64,000 nucleotides of DNA from the NCBI GenBank assembly GCA_017553635.1, contig JAFZKN010000017.1, positions 186,001-250,000 on the forward strand, in the 5' to 3' direction. The position numbers were made by a program, and so were the translations under genes. The notes below the pieces were generated by a model, which worked only from the letters and a program-made list of their open reading frames with translations, had not been told where the DNA came from and did no database searches. Below are positions 54,954-63,456 of the stretch, one piece after another (within the stretch, counting starts at the first letter, position 1; every line of letters starts with the position of its first letter). Source of the DNA: Treponema sp. (GTDB taxonomy: Bacteria > Spirochaetota > Spirochaetia > Treponematales > Treponemataceae).

Positions 54954-56210
54954 CTACTTACGACCTACGTCGCTACGATCCTGCATAAAGAAGTAGATAA
55001 GCATAGAAAGGAACATTGTAATTACGAATACACCCATAGCAATGGCAGAACCATAACCATAGCCGTTTGTTCCCTGGAATGCAATGTTATACATGTATAC
55101 AATCATAGATCTGATTGAGAATGCCGGACCACCACGCATATCTGTTAAGAGGAATGGAATTTCGAATAACTGCATACCACCAATCAATGATGTAATCAAA
55201 ATAAAGAGCATCATTGGTCTTAACAAAGGAAGCGTAATATAGAATGTCTGCTGTCCCTGGTTAGCACCATCAACAACTGCAGATTCATACAAAGAAGGTG
55301 AAATAGATGTAATACCAGCCATCAACATAATCAATGTCTGACCACACCACAACCACCACTGGATGAATGATACGATTCCACGTGACCATGGAACACTTCT
55401 AAAGAACTGAATAGCCTGTACTGTTTCTTCACCGGCAATAGTTACTTTTTCGTTAATTCCAAGTCCAAAGAGGAACTGGTTAATAGGTCCGTTAGGGAAT
55501 CCGAACAAACTTCTGAACAAAATAGCTACTGATGCTGCTGTCAAAAGGTTTGGCATATAGAACAATGCACGGAATGTATTCTTACATTTCAAATGCATAC
55601 GTGGGTCTGTAAACCAGATAGCAAACAGGAGAGCTAAGCCCAACTGAGGAGTAAAGTTAAACAGCCACATAATGAATGTGTTTCCAACTGAACCCCAGAA
55701 ATATTTATCTTTAACTAAAGTTGCAAAGTTTTCCAATCCGATCGTATGAACACCTTTGCACTTAGAAACTAGACAAGATCTAAAATTGTCGCCTTTCATT
55801 AAATCTGCTTTCTTGTAATTTCTGTTCTTGCACATCTTTTTGCAGACTCTGATGCCGACAAATTTCTTACCATCTTTTTTAACTATGATATTTCCGATTA
55901 ATTTTCCATCTTGATCAACGAGTCTGTCTGGAACCATTTCTGTGGTTGCAACACCCGTTTTTTTATTTACGCGACGAATTTCTCTCTCATTAATAGCGTC
56001 GCCCTCAATCATTACTTCGTCTAACGGTCTTTCAATATAAATAGATCCGTGAAGTCCTGAGTTAAAGCCTTTTTTATCTGTGAAAGACAAGAAGACTGTA
56101 TAAATGGTAGGCCATAACTGAAAAAATAAGTATATTACGATGAATGGAATAACAAAGAATACACCATATTTTTGAAGTTTAGCCTCAGAACCTAATTTCT
56201 TATTGGCCAT
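54954..56210 (-). CDS. Carbohydrate ABC transporter permease (MalF/LacF-like) with large periplasmic insert
   Basis: 418 residues from the ATG at 56210 (GGGAG upstream). Usual length is about 290-310. After TM1 (about 15-40) and LSFTDKKGFNSG the protein contains an extra loop of about 100 residues (50-150) before TIGLENFATL. The loop has four cysteines (CKKMCK and CLVSKCK) and many Lys/Arg, and is predicted periplasmic, as is the P2 loop of MalF. The EAA motif region reads YESAVVDGANQGQQTFYITLPLL. It lies 10 bp upstream of the second permease. Confidence 0.9.
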   Translation of the reverse strand: MANKKLGSEAKLQKYGVFFVIPFIVIYLFFQLWPTIYTVFLSFTDKKGFNSGLHGSIYIERPLDEVMIEGDAINEREIRRVNKKTGVATTEMVPDRLVDQDGKLIGNIIVKKDGKKFVGIRVCKKMCKNRNYKKADLMKGDNFRSCLVSKCKGVHTIGLENFATLVKDKYFWGSVGNTFIMWLFNFTPQLGLALLFAIWFTDPRMHLKCKNTFRALFYMPNLLTAASVAILFRSLFGFPNGPINQFLFGLGINEKVTIAGEETVQAIQFFRSVPWSRGIVSFIQWWLWCGQTLIMLMAGITSISPSLYESAVVDGANQGQQTFYITLPLLRPMMLFILITSLIGGMQLFEIPFLLTDMRGGPAFSIRSMIVYMYNIAFQGTNGYGYGSAIAMGVFVITMFLSMLIYFFMQDRSDVGRK

Positions 56211-56250
56211 ATTTACTCCCAAAACATTATGTAAATATATTTTTTATAAA

Positions 56251-56288
56251 AAAAAGTGCAGGGCGACCGAAGTCACGCTGCACTTTTT
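56251..56288 (-). terminator. Partial terminator between binding protein and permeases
   Basis: On the minus strand AAAAAGTGCAG, a 16-nt loop, CTGCACTTTTT with further T. It is 14 bp downstream of the binding-protein gene and upstream of the permease genes of the same operon, so it likely lowers permease expression relative to binding protein. Confidence 0.78.
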
Positions 56289-56302
56289 CTAGATTCTAAA
56301 AA

Positions 56303-57571
56303 TTAGAATCCGAGTGTCTGGCTAACCTGATCAGCGAAGTCAGCAAGTGCATCTTCTTTAGATTTTTCACCATTGATGTATGCAGCTGTAGCTTCACCGA
56401 AGATTCCTTCGATAGCCTGGTCTGTACCCTGTGTGAGTTTTCCATCTACGTTGTTTGCCATTGCAGCAAATGCAGCATAGTGGTTCTGTCCACCAAGGAA
56501 TGGTTCCTGGTATGTATCTTTAATCTTGTTGATTACGTTGTTGTTAGATACCATATCACCAGTGTCTTTAGCCCATCTTTCGAGGAAGCTGTCATCTGTA
56601 GCTACGTATTTAATGAATTCTTTTGCAAGTTCAGGAACTTTTGTGTTCTTGTATGCAGCAACCCATGTACCACCCCATCTGTAAGCAGCTGGTCCAGCAC
56701 ACATAGCCCAGTCACCAGTTGTGTCTGGAGCGTTTGGTTTAAGAACGTAGTGGAGACCCCATGTAGGGAGGAAGTAAGAGAATACTTCTACTTCGTTTCC
56801 TTTTTCGTCTTTGAGTTCACCTTTCATTCCAGCGAACCAACCTTCAGCCCACTGTCCCTGGCGTCCTTCATATCCTTTGTCTTTCAAGAGTTTACACATA
56901 TCCATGTAGTCTTTCATAGCTGGATCGATTGTGAGTTTTCCACCTACTACCCATGGCTGTTTGCGAGCACCCTGGAATGGCTTGAATAAGTCACCAGTTG
57001 TTGAAACGATTACACATTTTCCGTTTGATTTGTTCTTAAGGAATTCAGCTGCATCAAGGAATGCATTCCAGTCAGAAACTTTCTTCTGTACTTCTGCAGG
57101 ATCGTCTGTTCCGAAGTATTTCTTTGCAAGTGAGCGGCGATAGAACATAGCACCTGGACATGCCTGCCAAGAAAGTCCGTATACTTTTCCGTTGTAAGAT
57201 CCAACATCAGCTGGATAAGAGATCATTTTTCCCTTGATTTCGTTATAAACGTCTGTCAAGTCGAGAAGAAGATCTTCACCCTGTTCAACATATTTGCGTA
57301 CGAAAGCGTCTTCGAGAGCGAATACGTCTGGTGCACCATTTCCGTTAGCGAGAACTGGGTCCAATTTGTTAGGGAACTGATCTGTAGGAGTAAGTGAGTA
57401 TTCTACTTCTACTTCAGGATGATCAACTTTGTAGTACTTTTCTACCATTGTCTGAAGTTCGTCTGTGAACGACCAGATTACCAATTTTTTCTTTGCAGGT
57501 CCACAGCTTGATACTGTTGCGATCATAGCAGCTGCTGCGATTGCTGAAAGAATAATTCTACTTTTCTTCAT
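56303..57571 (-). CDS. Extracellular sugar-type solute-binding lipoprotein
   Basis: 422 residues from the ATG at 57571 with GGAGG just upstream. Lipoprotein signal with lipobox VSSC at about residue 23. The mature protein follows family 1 binding proteins: KLVIWSFTDELQTMV, hinge segments and SYNGKVYGLSWQACPGAMFYRRSLAKKYFG, with several aromatic residues suited to stacking sugars. It delivers substrate to the two permeases. The sugar is not deducible. Confidence 0.9.
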   Translation of the reverse strand: MKKSRIILSAIAAAAMIATVSSCGPAKKKLVIWSFTDELQTMVEKYYKVDHPEVEVEYSLTPTDQFPNKLDPVLANGNGAPDVFALEDAFVRKYVEQGEDLLLDLTDVYNEIKGKMISYPADVGSYNGKVYGLSWQACPGAMFYRRSLAKKYFGTDDPAEVQKKVSDWNAFLDAAEFLKNKSNGKCVIVSTTGDLFKPFQGARKQPWVVGGKLTIDPAMKDYMDMCKLLKDKGYEGRQGQWAEGWFAGMKGELKDEKGNEVEVFSYFLPTWGLHYVLKPNAPDTTGDWAMCAGPAAYRWGGTWVAAYKNTKVPELAKEFIKYVATDDSFLERWAKDTGDMVSNNNVINKIKDTYQEPFLGGQNHYAAFAAMANNVDGKLTQGTDQAIEGIFGEATAAYINGEKSKEDALADFADQVSQTLGF

Positions 57572-57651
57572 ATTTCCTCCAGGATACATGAACATAAAAT
57601 GTTATTAGAGTCCCTCTGCAAAGCAAAGGGTTTCCCTCTTTTGTAACTATA

Positions 57652-57680
57652 ATTATCTATCCATTAGTCAAAGTTGTCAA
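57652..57680 (-). promoter_or_regulatory. Promoter of the ABC importer operon
   Basis: On the minus strand TTGACA (complement of 57675-57680), 17-bp spacer, GATAAT (complement of 57652-57657). The leader of about 75 nt contains a small hairpin (CCCTTTGC..GCAGAGGG, near 57611-57630). Confidence 0.7.
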
Positions 57681-57690
57681 CAAAAAAAAC

Positions 57691-57718
57691 AAAAAAAGGG
57701 GTAAAATTTCCCCTTTTT
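57691..57718 (-). terminator. Intrinsic terminator after the exported hypothetical gene
   Basis: On the minus strand AAAAAGGGG, short loop, CCCCTTTTTTT. It ends the proS-containing operon and is just upstream of the ABC promoter. Confidence 0.75.
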
Positions 57719-57801
57719 AGTGTTTTTAAGGCCAAATTCCTGCTTTTTTTTCAAAATTTTAAGCCATTTTGTATAACTTTCTACGGATTCTGGTGTTTAT
57801 C

Positions 57802-58893
57802 CTATTTCCAGGTTTTAAGAATGTTAAGATAGTATTTTCTGTCAGATTCAAACTCGCTTTTAAGCAGATTTAAGAACAAAATGTGTTTTGAACCTGAGTT
57901 TTCCCTGAAAATGAAGATTCTTTCGTATACCCTGCCGGTTTCTGCATCTATCGAAGTTGAATAAACCGTAATACGGCTTCCCTCTTCAGAAATGCTGATA
58001 CTGTTCAAAGGAGTGTACGAGTTTTCTGAAAGGATAACTGTCATAAGGCTGTCGGTAAAAAGAAACTTTTCATCCAGTTTGAATATTGAAAGAAGGGAAT
58101 CGTTTCCACGGAAATAGATGTTCTGAAATTCTGCTTCAGAATCTCCCATCTTATTTGACCAGCCTTCATCGAGATTTATTTTTGTTCCTTCGATTTCCGC
58201 TGTAAAAGATTTTTCTTTTTTATTTTTCTTCTGTATAGGAGTCCAGTTTGCTTCCAGCGGTCTGAAGCTTGAAAAACTTTTATCAGCAGAAGATTTTATT
58301 CTTCCTGCAGCCACTGCTTCAAAAACTGTTTTACGTGAATTATCAATTATTTTTTTTATATTGAATATTGGAATTGTATAATCATAGTAAACAAAAACTT
58401 CTCCACCAAACTGATTGAAATCTTCTTTTGAAATAAAACCGGATTCCATATATGAAGGAGATTTTTTTAAAATTAAATTTGCTCCCGGATTTTTTTCTGC
58501 ATCCGGAGAAATATCTCCGGCTTTTTTTCTTCTGGAAGCAAATTCATAAATCATATCGTGGATATAATTTATGACATCGGTATCTTCCTGAACTATCGGT
58601 GTTAAAAATCTTTCACCAGTTAAATCAACATAATCTTTTTTCGGATCTATCGTAAAAAGAATTTCAATTTCTTTTGGCGGATCTTTGTCACTTCCAGGAG
58701 CGAAATACCTTGCTGCATAAGTTCCTTCATCATAAATTAAAAATCCAAGATATGATTCTCTGTTAAAAGAATAGTCCCTGTAATAAACATACATCCCGCT
58801 TTGATTTTTGATAAATGGATTTACTCCAGGAATTGCGTTTGCATTTAATACCATTACAAAAATTAAACATATTGCTAATAACAGTTTTTTCAT
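57802..58893 (-). CDS. Exported hypothetical protein
   Basis: 363 residues, not recognised. The signal peptide (MKKLLLAICLIFVMVLNANA) is followed by a mature region with repeated beta-type segments (SGMYVYYRDYSFNRESYLGF, GEVFVYYDYTIPIF, GRVYERIFIF), probably a periplasmic or surface beta protein. It starts 8 bp after proS and is likely the last gene of the DUF308-UDG-proS unit. It has no visible enzyme motif. Confidence 0.72.
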   Translation of the reverse strand: MKKLLLAICLIFVMVLNANAIPGVNPFIKNQSGMYVYYRDYSFNRESYLGFLIYDEGTYAARYFAPGSDKDPPKEIEILFTIDPKKDYVDLTGERFLTPIVQEDTDVINYIHDMIYEFASRRKKAGDISPDAEKNPGANLILKKSPSYMESGFISKEDFNQFGGEVFVYYDYTIPIFNIKKIIDNSRKTVFEAVAAGRIKSSADKSFSSFRPLEANWTPIQKKNKKEKSFTAEIEGTKINLDEGWSNKMGDSEAEFQNIYFRGNDSLLSIFKLDEKFLFTDSLMTVILSENSYTPLNSISISEEGSRITVYSTSIDAETGRVYERIFIFRENSGSKHILFLNLLKSEFESDRKYYLNILKTWK

Positions 58894-58901
58894 TGTCTAA
58901 C

Positions 58902-60713
58902 CTATGCGTTAAGTTTTGCGAGTTCTTCCTTTACAATAGAAATAATTTTTTCAGAAGCTTTTTCAAGCGGAACAAGCTCTGCGTCTGCACTGCTTCTTAA
59001 TTTTACTTCTACGTTAGGAAGATTTTTATCTCCTACTACAACACGTACCGGATATCCGATTAAATCTGCATCTGCAAATTTAACTCCAGGGCGTTCGTTG
59101 CGGTCGTCAAGAATTACTTCGATTCCGGCAGCGCGAAGCTCTTCATAGATTTTATCTGCTGCTTCTTTCATTGCGCCGTCATATTTTACAGGAACAACTG
59201 CAACATGGAACGGAGCTGTACTCATTGTCCAGATAATTCCTTTGTCGTCGTGATGTCCTTCGATTATGCTTGCAAGTGTTCGGTCTACACCGATTCCGTA
59301 GCATCCCATTACAGGAGTTACAGCCTTTCCGTTCTGGTCAAGGTAAGTTACATGCATGCTCTTTGTATATTTGTCACCGAGTTTAAAGATGTGGCCAAGC
59401 TCGTTACCCTTTTTAGTATAGAATGTTCCGCCGCATACAGGACACTTATCGCCTTCTTTACATGTTCTTACATCAACTGTCATAAATGCAGTGTAGTCGC
59501 GCCCCGGTTCTACATGTTTAATATGGAAGCCTTCTTTACCGGCACCGGCAATACAGTCGTGCATATCTATTGTAGAAAGATCTGCAATAACAGGAACTTT
59601 AATTCCAACAGGGCCTACAAAGCCGTGTGGTGCGCCAGAGTATTTTAAAACATCTTCGTCAGATGCAAGCTCTGCACCGCTTGCCTTAAGCTCTGCTGCA
59701 AGCTTTGTTTCGTTTACATCAAGGTCGCCGCGGATAAGAACACAGAAATAAGTTTCCGGAATATATGTCTGGCCGCCTTCTGTAACTGTTCTGGCATTTT
59801 TGTAAAATTCAGTCTTAGAAAGATCTACAGCACAGTTATAAACTTTATAAAGAAGTGCCTTTAAGAATGTAGTAGATTTTGCATTAAAGAATTTTTCCAT
59901 GTCTTCTATGCTGAATACATTTGGAGTTGCAACTTCTTCGATTGCAAGATCTGTCTTTACCTGAGGCTTGCCTTCGTTGTTAAGCGGAGCTTCCGGTTTG
60001 CACGCAGCTTTTTCTACGTTTGCAGCGTAGTCGCAGTCAGGACAGAGTAAAAGTGTGTCGTCTCCAACTTCACTTTCTACCATAAACTCTTCTGAGCCTG
60101 AGCCACCCATTGCACCGGTGTCTGCCTTTACAGAAATTGTCTTAAGACCGAGGCGTTTAAAGATACGGCGGTAAGCTTCTGCACACTTGTCGTAAGAAGC
60201 ATCAAGCGAAGCTTTGTCTGCGTCAAATGAATAAGCGTCCATCATTGTAAACTCACGGCCACGCATTACACCATAGCGCGGGCGAATTTCGTCGCGGTAT
60301 TTTGTATTAATCTGATATGCGATTATAGGAAGCTGTTTGTAAGAAGAAAGTCCGTCGCGTATTAAAGCTGTAAATGCTTCTTCGGCTGTAGGAGAAACTA
60401 CCATATCCTGTCCGCCACGGTTCTGCGGCTTGAGCATTTCGTCTCCCATTGTATTCCAGCGGCCAGATTCTTTCCAAAGCTCACCGGGCTGAATAACAGT
60501 GGGTTTCATTTCTAAAAGGCCGGCGTTATCTAATTCTTCGCGGATAATTTTTTCAACCTTGCGCAGTGAACGCAATCCAAGCGGCATGTACGAATAAAGT
60601 CCGTTTCCAAGTTTACGGATCATGCCGGAACGCATCATAAGCTGATGACTTGAAATAACAGCATCTGAAGGAGATTCTCTTAAAGTGCTGATTAAAAACT
60701 GAGAACTTTTCAT
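58902..60713 (-). CDS. proS: Prolyl-tRNA synthetase, bacterial type
   Basis: 603 residues from the ATG at 60713. Class II core (MIRKLGNGLYSYMPLGLRSLRKVE, motif 2 region EIRPRYGVMRGREFTMMDAYSF), the INS editing domain (about 230-430) inserted in the core, an additional zinc-finger-like CPDC/CPVCGG pair of cysteines, and the C-terminal anticodon domain. The upstream in-frame extension lacks an ATG. No Shine-Dalgarno sequence is in place; a TAAAAT box ends 7 nt before the ATG within the end of the upstream gene, so a leaderless start is likely. Confidence 0.96.
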   Translation of the reverse strand: MKSSQFLISTLRESPSDAVISSHQLMMRSGMIRKLGNGLYSYMPLGLRSLRKVEKIIREELDNAGLLEMKPTVIQPGELWKESGRWNTMGDEMLKPQNRGGQDMVVSPTAEEAFTALIRDGLSSYKQLPIIAYQINTKYRDEIRPRYGVMRGREFTMMDAYSFDADKASLDASYDKCAEAYRRIFKRLGLKTISVKADTGAMGGSGSEEFMVESEVGDDTLLLCPDCDYAANVEKAACKPEAPLNNEGKPQVKTDLAIEEVATPNVFSIEDMEKFFNAKSTTFLKALLYKVYNCAVDLSKTEFYKNARTVTEGGQTYIPETYFCVLIRGDLDVNETKLAAELKASGAELASDEDVLKYSGAPHGFVGPVGIKVPVIADLSTIDMHDCIAGAGKEGFHIKHVEPGRDYTAFMTVDVRTCKEGDKCPVCGGTFYTKKGNELGHIFKLGDKYTKSMHVTYLDQNGKAVTPVMGCYGIGVDRTLASIIEGHHDDKGIIWTMSTAPFHVAVVPVKYDGAMKEAADKIYEELRAAGIEVILDDRNERPGVKFADADLIGYPVRVVVGDKNLPNVEVKLRSSADAELVPLEKASEKIISIVKEELAKLNA

Positions 60714-60720
60714 AGCGGGT

Positions 60721-60749
60721 ATTTTATTAAAAAATCTCCTTCTTGTGAA
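60721..60749 (-). promoter_or_regulatory. Internal leaderless-type promoter of proS
   Basis: On the minus strand TTCACA (complement of 60744-60749), 17-bp spacer, TAAAAT (complement of 60721-60726), 7 nt to the ATG. The -35 box lies in the last codons of the UDG-like gene. Confidence 0.65.
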
Positions 60750-61503
60750 TAGTACCAATCTGCTCTATTGCCTTACCAAGCGGGATTTTAGGGTTCTCTT
60801 TCCGGAATGAACCTAAATCGACCAGAAATCTGTTCATCGAAAAATGCTGGAAAACAAAAACCTTATCCCAGGCATCCTTTACGCCCTGATATTCTTTAGA
60901 AAGCGTCTCTTTATATGGAACAAAGATTCCGTTTTTTTTAAGTTCAGCGTAACCTACAAGCCAGAGCTCAGGAATTATGCCGTTTTCGTCCCGGGCTGCT
61001 TTGACAAGATCTTTGTGTAAGGCGGCAGTTTTCTGTGCCATCCATATCTGGCTTTCGAGGATCAGGTCGTACGCCGGAGATTTTTTTTCTTTTAGCGCGC
61101 GGTCGATAAAATTAAGATGCTTTGTTTTTGCCGAGTGAACCGGAGTTTTGTTTAAAATGATGACGTCCTTTCTAAAGTCAACTTTTAGCTCGGGATTTTT
61201 GCGGAAAAAACCGTCTGCGATTTTTCCTGCCTGGCCTACAAGATATTTACTGTTTGCTGCAAGCTGTTCGGACTTTCCGGGATTGTCGCCTATTACGATT
61301 AATTTAATTTCTGAATCCTGTGTAAGCTCATCAAGTGATTTATTGTAAACAACCGGAGTTTCAAAGCTGTAAGGCGGAGTATCTGAAGAAGCAGCTTCTT
61401 TTTGCAGTGGAATAAGTTCAGAAGAAAACTTATTCCAGATGCTGCACTGTTTTTTAAAATCATCCCTGAACTTACAGAAAATATTCCACTGTGATGCTGT
61501 CAT
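60727..61503 (-). CDS. Uracil-DNA glycosylase superfamily protein
   Basis: 258 residues from the ATG at 61503 (AAGGA upstream). The motif IVIGDNPGKSEQ near residue 90 corresponds to the GxDPG water-activating motif 1 of UDG families, followed by YLVGQAGKIADGFF. The C-terminal HFSMNRF stands where motif 2 (HPS/HPSP-like) is expected. This suggests a UDG-fold protein of family 4/5-like or an uncharacterised branch; catalytic competence is unclear because motif 2 is atypical. It lies between the DUF308 gene and proS. Confidence 0.65.
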   Translation of the reverse strand: MTASQWNIFCKFRDDFKKQCSIWNKFSSELIPLQKEAASSDTPPYSFETPVVYNKSLDELTQDSEIKLIVIGDNPGKSEQLAANSKYLVGQAGKIADGFFRKNPELKVDFRKDVIILNKTPVHSAKTKHLNFIDRALKEKKSPAYDLILESQIWMAQKTAALHKDLVKAARDENGIIPELWLVGYAELKKNGIFVPYKETLSKEYQGVKDAWDKVFVFQHFSMNRFLVDLGSFRKENPKIPLGKAIEQIGTIHKKEIF

Positions 61504-61513
61504 CAATTAATCC

Positions 61514-62065
61514 TTATTCTTCGTCTACTACTTTTGCATCTGCCTGAACGATATCGCGGTTACGCCATCCACTTATTGCAAGAACAATTGCAATTACTAT
61601 TAAAACAGCCCCACCGATTTTGATGATGTTAAAACCAACTGAAGTCAAAAGCATAAAGAGAAGAATTGCAACTGCAACTGTAATTAAAATTTCAATTACA
61701 TATCGTTTTACATCTCTTCCCGCTTCGCTTAAAATTTTTACTGCATAAATTTCGAATCCCACCGAACAAAGTGCATAAATTGCAAGAACAGTTATCATTG
61801 TTTTCCATGCAAATTCAGCTGCAGCAGCAGGAAGAACGATACAGAAAATTCCAAGAATGATGCTCAATGCTCCGCGAACCGCAAGACAGATTTTATAAGA
61901 CCTGTCTTCAACAAGTTTTAACATATAAAGAACAGTATAAAAACCAGAAACTACAAGATAAATTCCTAAAGCAATAACAAAAACTTTAATAATAGGTTCA
62001 GCTGCAAAAATCATAACAAGCCCCAGAAGAGCCGTCATCAAAGGAACAATAAAAAAACTATACAC
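61514..62065 (-). CDS. DUF308/HdeD-family membrane protein
   Basis: 183 residues with six hydrophobic helices covering residues 5-170 and a short acidic tail (DIVQADAKVVDEE). The repeat of two similar three-helix units (GLVMIFAAEPIIKVF..., GALSIILGIFCIVLP...) matches the DUF308 (HdeD) family, of which HdeD is linked to acid resistance in enterobacteria. The start is GTG at 62065, supported by AAGGAGG 6 nt upstream. Confidence 0.82.
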   Translation of the reverse strand: MYSFFIVPLMTALLGLVMIFAAEPIIKVFVIALGIYLVVSGFYTVLYMLKLVEDRSYKICLAVRGALSIILGIFCIVLPAAAAEFAWKTMITVLAIYALCSVGFEIYAVKILSEAGRDVKRYVIEILITVAVAILLFMLLTSVGFNIIKIGGAVLIVIAIVLAISGWRNRDIVQADAKVVDEE

Positions 62066-62246
62066 AAAATTCCTCCTTAAAAATGAACTATATAATTAAA
62101 ACAATTCAACTTTAAAATTGTAACCAGATGATTTAAAAATAATATAAGTTATGGCGTAAATCAAGTTTTTTATATTTTATGACAGTCATATTTTTTGTTT
62201 ATATTGAACGATGTTAAAAATCTGACTGTTGACTTAAACTTTAATC

Positions 62247-62648
62247 ATGGTAAAGAAAGGCAGCTTATCTTACATAATCGGGAAGAATTTACAGATTATC
62301 AGAAAACAGCATCACCTTACCCAGTCGGAGCTTGCTGAAAAAATTGGTATTTCTGTATCACATGTAGCAAACATTGAATCACGCAGAGCATCTGTAAGCC
62401 TTGATTTAGTACAGAGAATTCTTGAAATTTTTAACGTATCCCCGAATGATCTTTTACTCGACAGGAATTCTGATAACAAACAGAATTCAACAACCCACGA
62501 CAAAATCAGAAAAATGATTTCGGATAAAATCAACTCGCTTTCTTTTGAACTCTACTATGACCTTGCAGATTACATTCCTGAGTACACAACCACAAAACCT
62601 TCAGAAATGCAGTCAAAGCGCAAAAACAGAAAAAAGACAGATAAATAA
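62247..62648 (+). CDS. XRE-family helix-turn-helix transcriptional regulator
   Basis: 133 residues. An HTH_3 domain at about 10-68 (LQIIRKQHHLTQSELAEKIGISVSHVANIESRRASVSLDLV) is followed by a helical stretch and a basic tail (KRKNRKKTDK). It would bind DNA as a dimer; targets are unknown. The ATG has no Shine-Dalgarno sequence; a TAAACT box ends 6 nt before it, although a -35 box is not clear. It is divergent from the DUF308 operon across a 181-bp AT-rich region. Confidence 0.88.
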   Translation: MVKKGSLSYIIGKNLQIIRKQHHLTQSELAEKIGISVSHVANIESRRASVSLDLVQRILEIFNVSPNDLLLDRNSDNKQNSTTHDKIRKMISDKINSLSFELYYDLADYIPEYTTTKPSEMQSKRKNRKKTDK

Positions 62649-62661
62649 AACTCTGTGCTTA

Positions 62662-62691
62662 TTGACAAAAACTCCGTTTTTATGCTATTTT
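62662..62691 (+). promoter_or_regulatory. Promoter of the tRNA cluster
   Basis: TTGACA at 62662-62667, 18-bp spacer, TATTTT at 62686-62691, 14 nt before the first tRNA. Confidence 0.75.
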
Positions 62692-62705
62692 TCAAAGGCA
62701 ACATT

Positions 62706-62791
62706 GGAGCGGTATCAAAGCGGTCGTACTGAGGCGGTCTTGAAAACCGTTGTACCTTCGGGTACCGGGGGTTCGAATCCCTCCCGCTCCG
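62706..62791 (+). tRNA. tRNA-Ser (anticodon UGA)
   Basis: Acceptor stem GGAGCGG pairs with CCGCTCC. The anticodon loop CTTGAAA gives UGA. A long variable arm (GTACCTTCGGGTAC) marks it as a class II tRNA, and the T-loop is GTTCGAATC. CCA is not encoded. Confidence 0.95.
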
Positions 62792-62799
62792 AATATAAT

Positions 62800-62884
62800 G
62801 GAAGCGTGGTAGAGCGGTAATACAACGGATTGCTAATCCGTCGGTTCCTTACGGGCCGGGCAGGTTCAACTCCTGTCGCTTCCG
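62800..62884 (+). tRNA. tRNA-Ser (anticodon GCU)
   Basis: Acceptor stem GGAAGCG pairs with CGCTTCC. The anticodon loop TTGCTAA gives GCU. A long variable arm is present and the T-loop is GTTCAACTC. It lies 8 bp after tRNA-Ser(UGA). Confidence 0.93.
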
Positions 62885-62917
62885 AATATCTACCAGGTTG
62901 CAAATCAATGATATTTT

Positions 62918-62992
62918 GAGGCTGTAGCTCAGCTGGATTAGAGCATCACCCTGCGGAGGTGAGGGTCGCACGTTCGAATCGTGTCAGCCTCG
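62918..62992 (+). tRNA. tRNA-Arg (anticodon GCG)
   Basis: Acceptor stem GAGGCTG pairs with CAGCCTC, with discriminator G. The D-arm is GCTC..GAGC, the anticodon stem TCACC/GGTGA, and the loop CTGCGGA gives anticodon GCG (reads CGC). The T-arm is GCACG-TTCGAAT-CGTGT. Most bacteria use ACG here. Its 3' end is copied twice downstream. Confidence 0.92.
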
Positions 62993-63000
62993 CGGAATTA

Positions 63001-63026
63001 AGTCTGTCATTACGACAGACTTTTTT
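63001..63026 (+). terminator. Terminator of the tRNA cluster (repeat copy 1)
   Basis: AGTCTGTC, a 5-nt loop, GACAGACT followed by T; begins 8 bp after tRNA-Arg. The same terminator occurs in repeat copies 2 and 3. Confidence 0.85.
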
Positions 63027-63214
63027 GTTTTATACTGAAATTTAATTTCGAATGAAATTCGAACCGAAGTTTGCGGTATTAAAAATTGCGAGACTCGCAG
63101 CAATTTTTAATATTCAGGGACAGGAGGTCACTGAAAGCAAACGGAGGCGCCGCAGCGGGAGTAAACAGGAGGTTTACGACCAGAGCGGCGAATCGTGTCA
63201 GCCTCGTGAGAGAA

Positions 63215-63244
63215 AGTCTGTCAGATTGACAGACTCTTTTTTTT
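63215..63244 (+). terminator. Terminator in repeat copy 2
   Basis: AGTCTGTC, loop AGATT, GACAGACT and then C plus eight T. The stem equals that of copy 1 while the loop differs. Confidence 0.75.
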
Positions 63245-63430
63245 GCCCGAATGCCTTTTGGTGAAGAACGAGATTCGAACCGAAGTTTGTGGTATTAAAA
63301 ATTGCGAGACCCGCAGCAATTTTTAATATTCAGGGACAGGAGGTCACTGAAAACAAACGGAGGCGCCGCAGCGGGAGTAAACAGGAGGTTTACGACCAGA
63401 GCGGCGAATCGTGTCAGCCTCGCGGAATTA

Positions 63431-63456
63431 AGTCTGTCATTACGACAGACTTTTTT
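63431..63456 (+). terminator. Terminator in repeat copy 3
   Basis: Identical to the copy 1 terminator including its loop. It lies on the plus strand opposite to the downstream end of thyX. Confidence 0.75.

Noticed and set aside
56480..56989. 169-codon plus-strand frame
   Set aside because: Antisense to the solute-binding protein gene and without a ribosome-binding site.
62545..62903. Frames running through the tRNA-Ser genes on both strands
   Set aside because: They read through structural tRNA genes; the minus-strand product (EGFEPPVPEG) is a well-known artefact of tRNA genes.
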